From the NCBI GenBank assembly GCA_030770545.1, contig CM061104.1, forward strand, positions 12,781,001-12,845,000: a stretch of 64,000 nt of DNA, in the 5' to 3' direction. Position 1 is the first letter of the stretch, and each line of letters begins with the position of its first letter. The DNA is from Macropodus opercularis. Taxonomy: Eukaryota; Chordata; Actinopteri; Anabantiformes; Osphronemidae. A program made the translations under genes and the position numbers. This document shows positions 62,497 through 64,000 of the stretch, piece after piece. The notes beneath the pieces are model-generated. The model saw only the letters and a program-made list of their open reading frames with translations. It ran no database searches and was not told the DNA's origin.

Positions 62497-62930
62497 CTGC
62501 AGCCTATGTGGCTGACTGCGCTACCAGAGCTTAAGGGCAGATGGTGATGTTAAGAAGATCTATTCAGTAATCAGAGTAATCTGCTGAAACATGCAGGTGA
62601 CTTAATTACAAAGCGAATACTCTTCCTTTCAGCGTTAGCTTAAATGCACTACTTAGCTTGTAGCTACCGTATGCCTGGCAGGTTATTGGACCTACCACAG
62701 GCTATTACTGTCAGAGGTTTACACCACATCAAATAGTCTCTCAAAGTAAAAACAAGTGGATAAGAGCAACTCTGCTGAGAATTAACTGTGAATTTCTGTG
62801 TATTGCTCAATCTCGTGTTGCTGCAATGCACATGTTTGCAAGTCGCTAAATGTGCAGAGGGCGACGGGGTTCACAGAAATCAAACTTGGGACCTATGAGA
62901 AATTGTTGAGATACATAAAAAATGATTTAC
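62497..62930 (-). other. Probable first intron of tex10
   Basis: The start-codon exon has its acceptor (gctgcag) two bases before the ATG. A donor (GGTAG|gtaaat on the minus strand, plus 62929-62930) marks a probable non-coding exon 1 at about 62931-63020. The intron contains GTTAGCT/TAGCT words at 62632-62670. Confidence 0.5.
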
Positions 62931-63019
62931 CTACCGCCACGTAAAACATAAAAATGTTTCTCTAAACGTCCTAGGCAATTATAATCCTTCAAAACGTTAC
63001 GGACAATTCTAGTGTGTGG

Positions 63020-63640
63020 AACGAACAACCCGCATAGCTGACCGCGCAACTGCCTTTATAAAAAAAACATAACTATGTATTCAATCTTTTTTCCATGAAT
63101 GCATAGTTTGACATAATTATTTAAAATTGTTTTGTATAATATAGCGTATTTTGTTTTGTCGAAACAAAATACACTGTAGATTAAACAACGTTACATTTTC
63201 TTATTTTAAACCGGCCAACGCACTGCTCTCCGTTCTCCCCGAAAGACTTTTTACAGCTTTTGCTACAGCGTCAGTGTTTTTATTTTGATATGTTTCCAAA
63301 ATGATTAGCTAATAATTAGCATAATGGAATCAGCATTTCAGTTGGATTGTTGAAATAAACCGAGTGAAAGAGCATCTCCAAATTGATTAAAGATATAAGA
63401 AAAAAGTTGTTGTTGTTGTTGTTGTTGTTGTTGTTGAGTTGCTGGGTGTATACTTCTTCAATAATACTTTATATCCCTCATAAATAAATATTAATGTACC
63501 GTAATGCTCATGACGCCCAGTAGGTGGCGGCACACACTTCAAATTAAACTTATAAATGACGAAGAAGAAGAGTTAAGAGAAGAATAGTTAATTAGACCGT
63601 CGAAGAAGATTATTTGCCGACCTAGTGTTATAAGAAGTCT
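63020..63640. promoter_or_regulatory. Intergenic region and promoters of tex10 (-) and the unnamed + strand gene
   Basis: AT-rich sequence between the two head-to-head 5' ends. It includes a (GTT)10 microsatellite at 63406-63436. Promoter function is inferred from gene orientation; no core elements can be assigned with confidence. Confidence 0.4.
63406..63436. repeat. (GTT)10 microsatellite
   Basis: Uninterrupted trinucleotide array upstream of the last gene. Confidence 0.9.
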
Positions 63641-63894
63641 GTAGTTCGCGCAGAATATCTCAGGCACCTTAGGTAATTTGATCTCTGTGTTTAAGTGGCG
63701 CAGTTATAGTTAATATTTCGCGTTTGCTGTTGCACAGATAAAACGTCAAGTGTAAAGCTGCTGAAGCCGGTGTAGTGGAGGCTTGGCTGGGCCTAAATCT
63801 AACAGAATTAAAGCTGTAGCTGGCTGCACCTCCTCTCTGTTGATCAGTACATGTGAATGTTTCTTCTTTGTCTTATAGTAGAGAAACTAAAGAC

Positions 63895-63966
63895 ATGGAG
63901 ACTCAGACTCCAGCAAACCAACCTCCACCAAATGGGCCCCAGCAGAACCAAAAGAAGAATGCCAAG
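63895..63966 (+). CDS. First coding exon of an unidentified gene (partial, runs off the window)
   Basis: The exon opens at acceptor tcttatag (63871-63878). The ATG at 63895 begins 24 codons, METQTPANQPPPNGPQQNQK then KNAK, ending at the donor AAG|gtaagt at 63967. The peptide is Gln/Pro/Asn-rich and low-complexity with a basic end, as in the disordered N-termini of many nuclear or RNA-binding proteins, but it is too short to name. It does not match the MSANTD3 N-terminus as I recall it, the gene expected next to TEX10 in human. A probable non-coding exon ends at 63672 (CTTAG|gtaatt). Confidence 0.55.
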
Positions 63967-64000
63967 GTAAGTACAGATGCCTTATCATGTAACAACACAG

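Noticed and set aside
1..64000. CRISPR arrays, operons, prophage or defence systems
   Set aside because: All genes are intron-containing vertebrate genes; the short direct repeats seen are microsatellites or target-site duplications.

Overview
This window is nuclear DNA of a ray-finned fish, most likely a percomorph-type teleost. Every gene is split by GT-AG introns and encodes a vertebrate protein. Short introns, abundant CA/GT microsatellites, a fish-type dispersed repeat and an inverted-repeat DNA element all fit a teleost. The gene order NR4A3 - STX17 - ERP44 - INVS - TEX10 matches the order I know from human chromosome 9q31, with matching orientations, so this is a conserved syntenic block. 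No family or species can be fixed from the sequence alone. No prokaryotic, viral or CRISPR content was found.

Layout. (1) 1-19.3 kb: nr4a3 (+), an orphan nuclear receptor with probable non-coding 5' exons, six coding exons (6655-17567, 588 aa) and a long 3' UTR; CpG-rich blocks lie upstream and in the introns. (2) 19.3-22.0 kb: intergenic, with a SINE-like insertion bounded by a perfect 12-bp target-site duplication. (3) 22.1-29.4 kb: stx17 (+), 302 aa, the same length as the human protein; its sixth exon abuts an uninterrupted (GT)43 array. (4) 29.4-30.8 kb: intergenic, with a MITE-like element. (5) 30.8-38.1 kb: erp44 (-), 11 coding exons, 410 aa, ending in RDEL. (6) 38.05-38.4 kb: short region between the 5' ends of erp44 and invs, probably a bidirectional promoter. 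(7) 38.3-54.9 kb: invs (+), inversin; 17 coding exons resolved (961 codons) but the start-codon exon not located; one intron appears to be GC-AG. (8) 54.9-63.0 kb: tex10 (-), 15 coding exons, 943 aa, convergent with invs; the two poly(A) signals are about 95 bp apart. (9) 63.6-64.0 kb: first exons of an unidentified + strand gene running off the window.

Two identical 73-nt tRNA-Thr(UGU) genes on the minus strand sit in an invs intron and a tex10 intron, 2.37 kb apart.

The genes are unrelated in function: an immediate-early transcription factor, an autophagosome SNARE, an ER thiol chaperone, a ciliary inversin-compartment protein and a ribosome-biogenesis factor. They are neighbours by inherited synteny, not as a pathway. 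I found no convincing new biological system. The most useful oddities are the loss of a conserved ligand-reactive cysteine and one helix-12 residue in this NR4A3, a GC-AG intron in invs, microsatellites abutting splice donors, the twin tRNA genes, and recurring GTTAGCT words in first introns.
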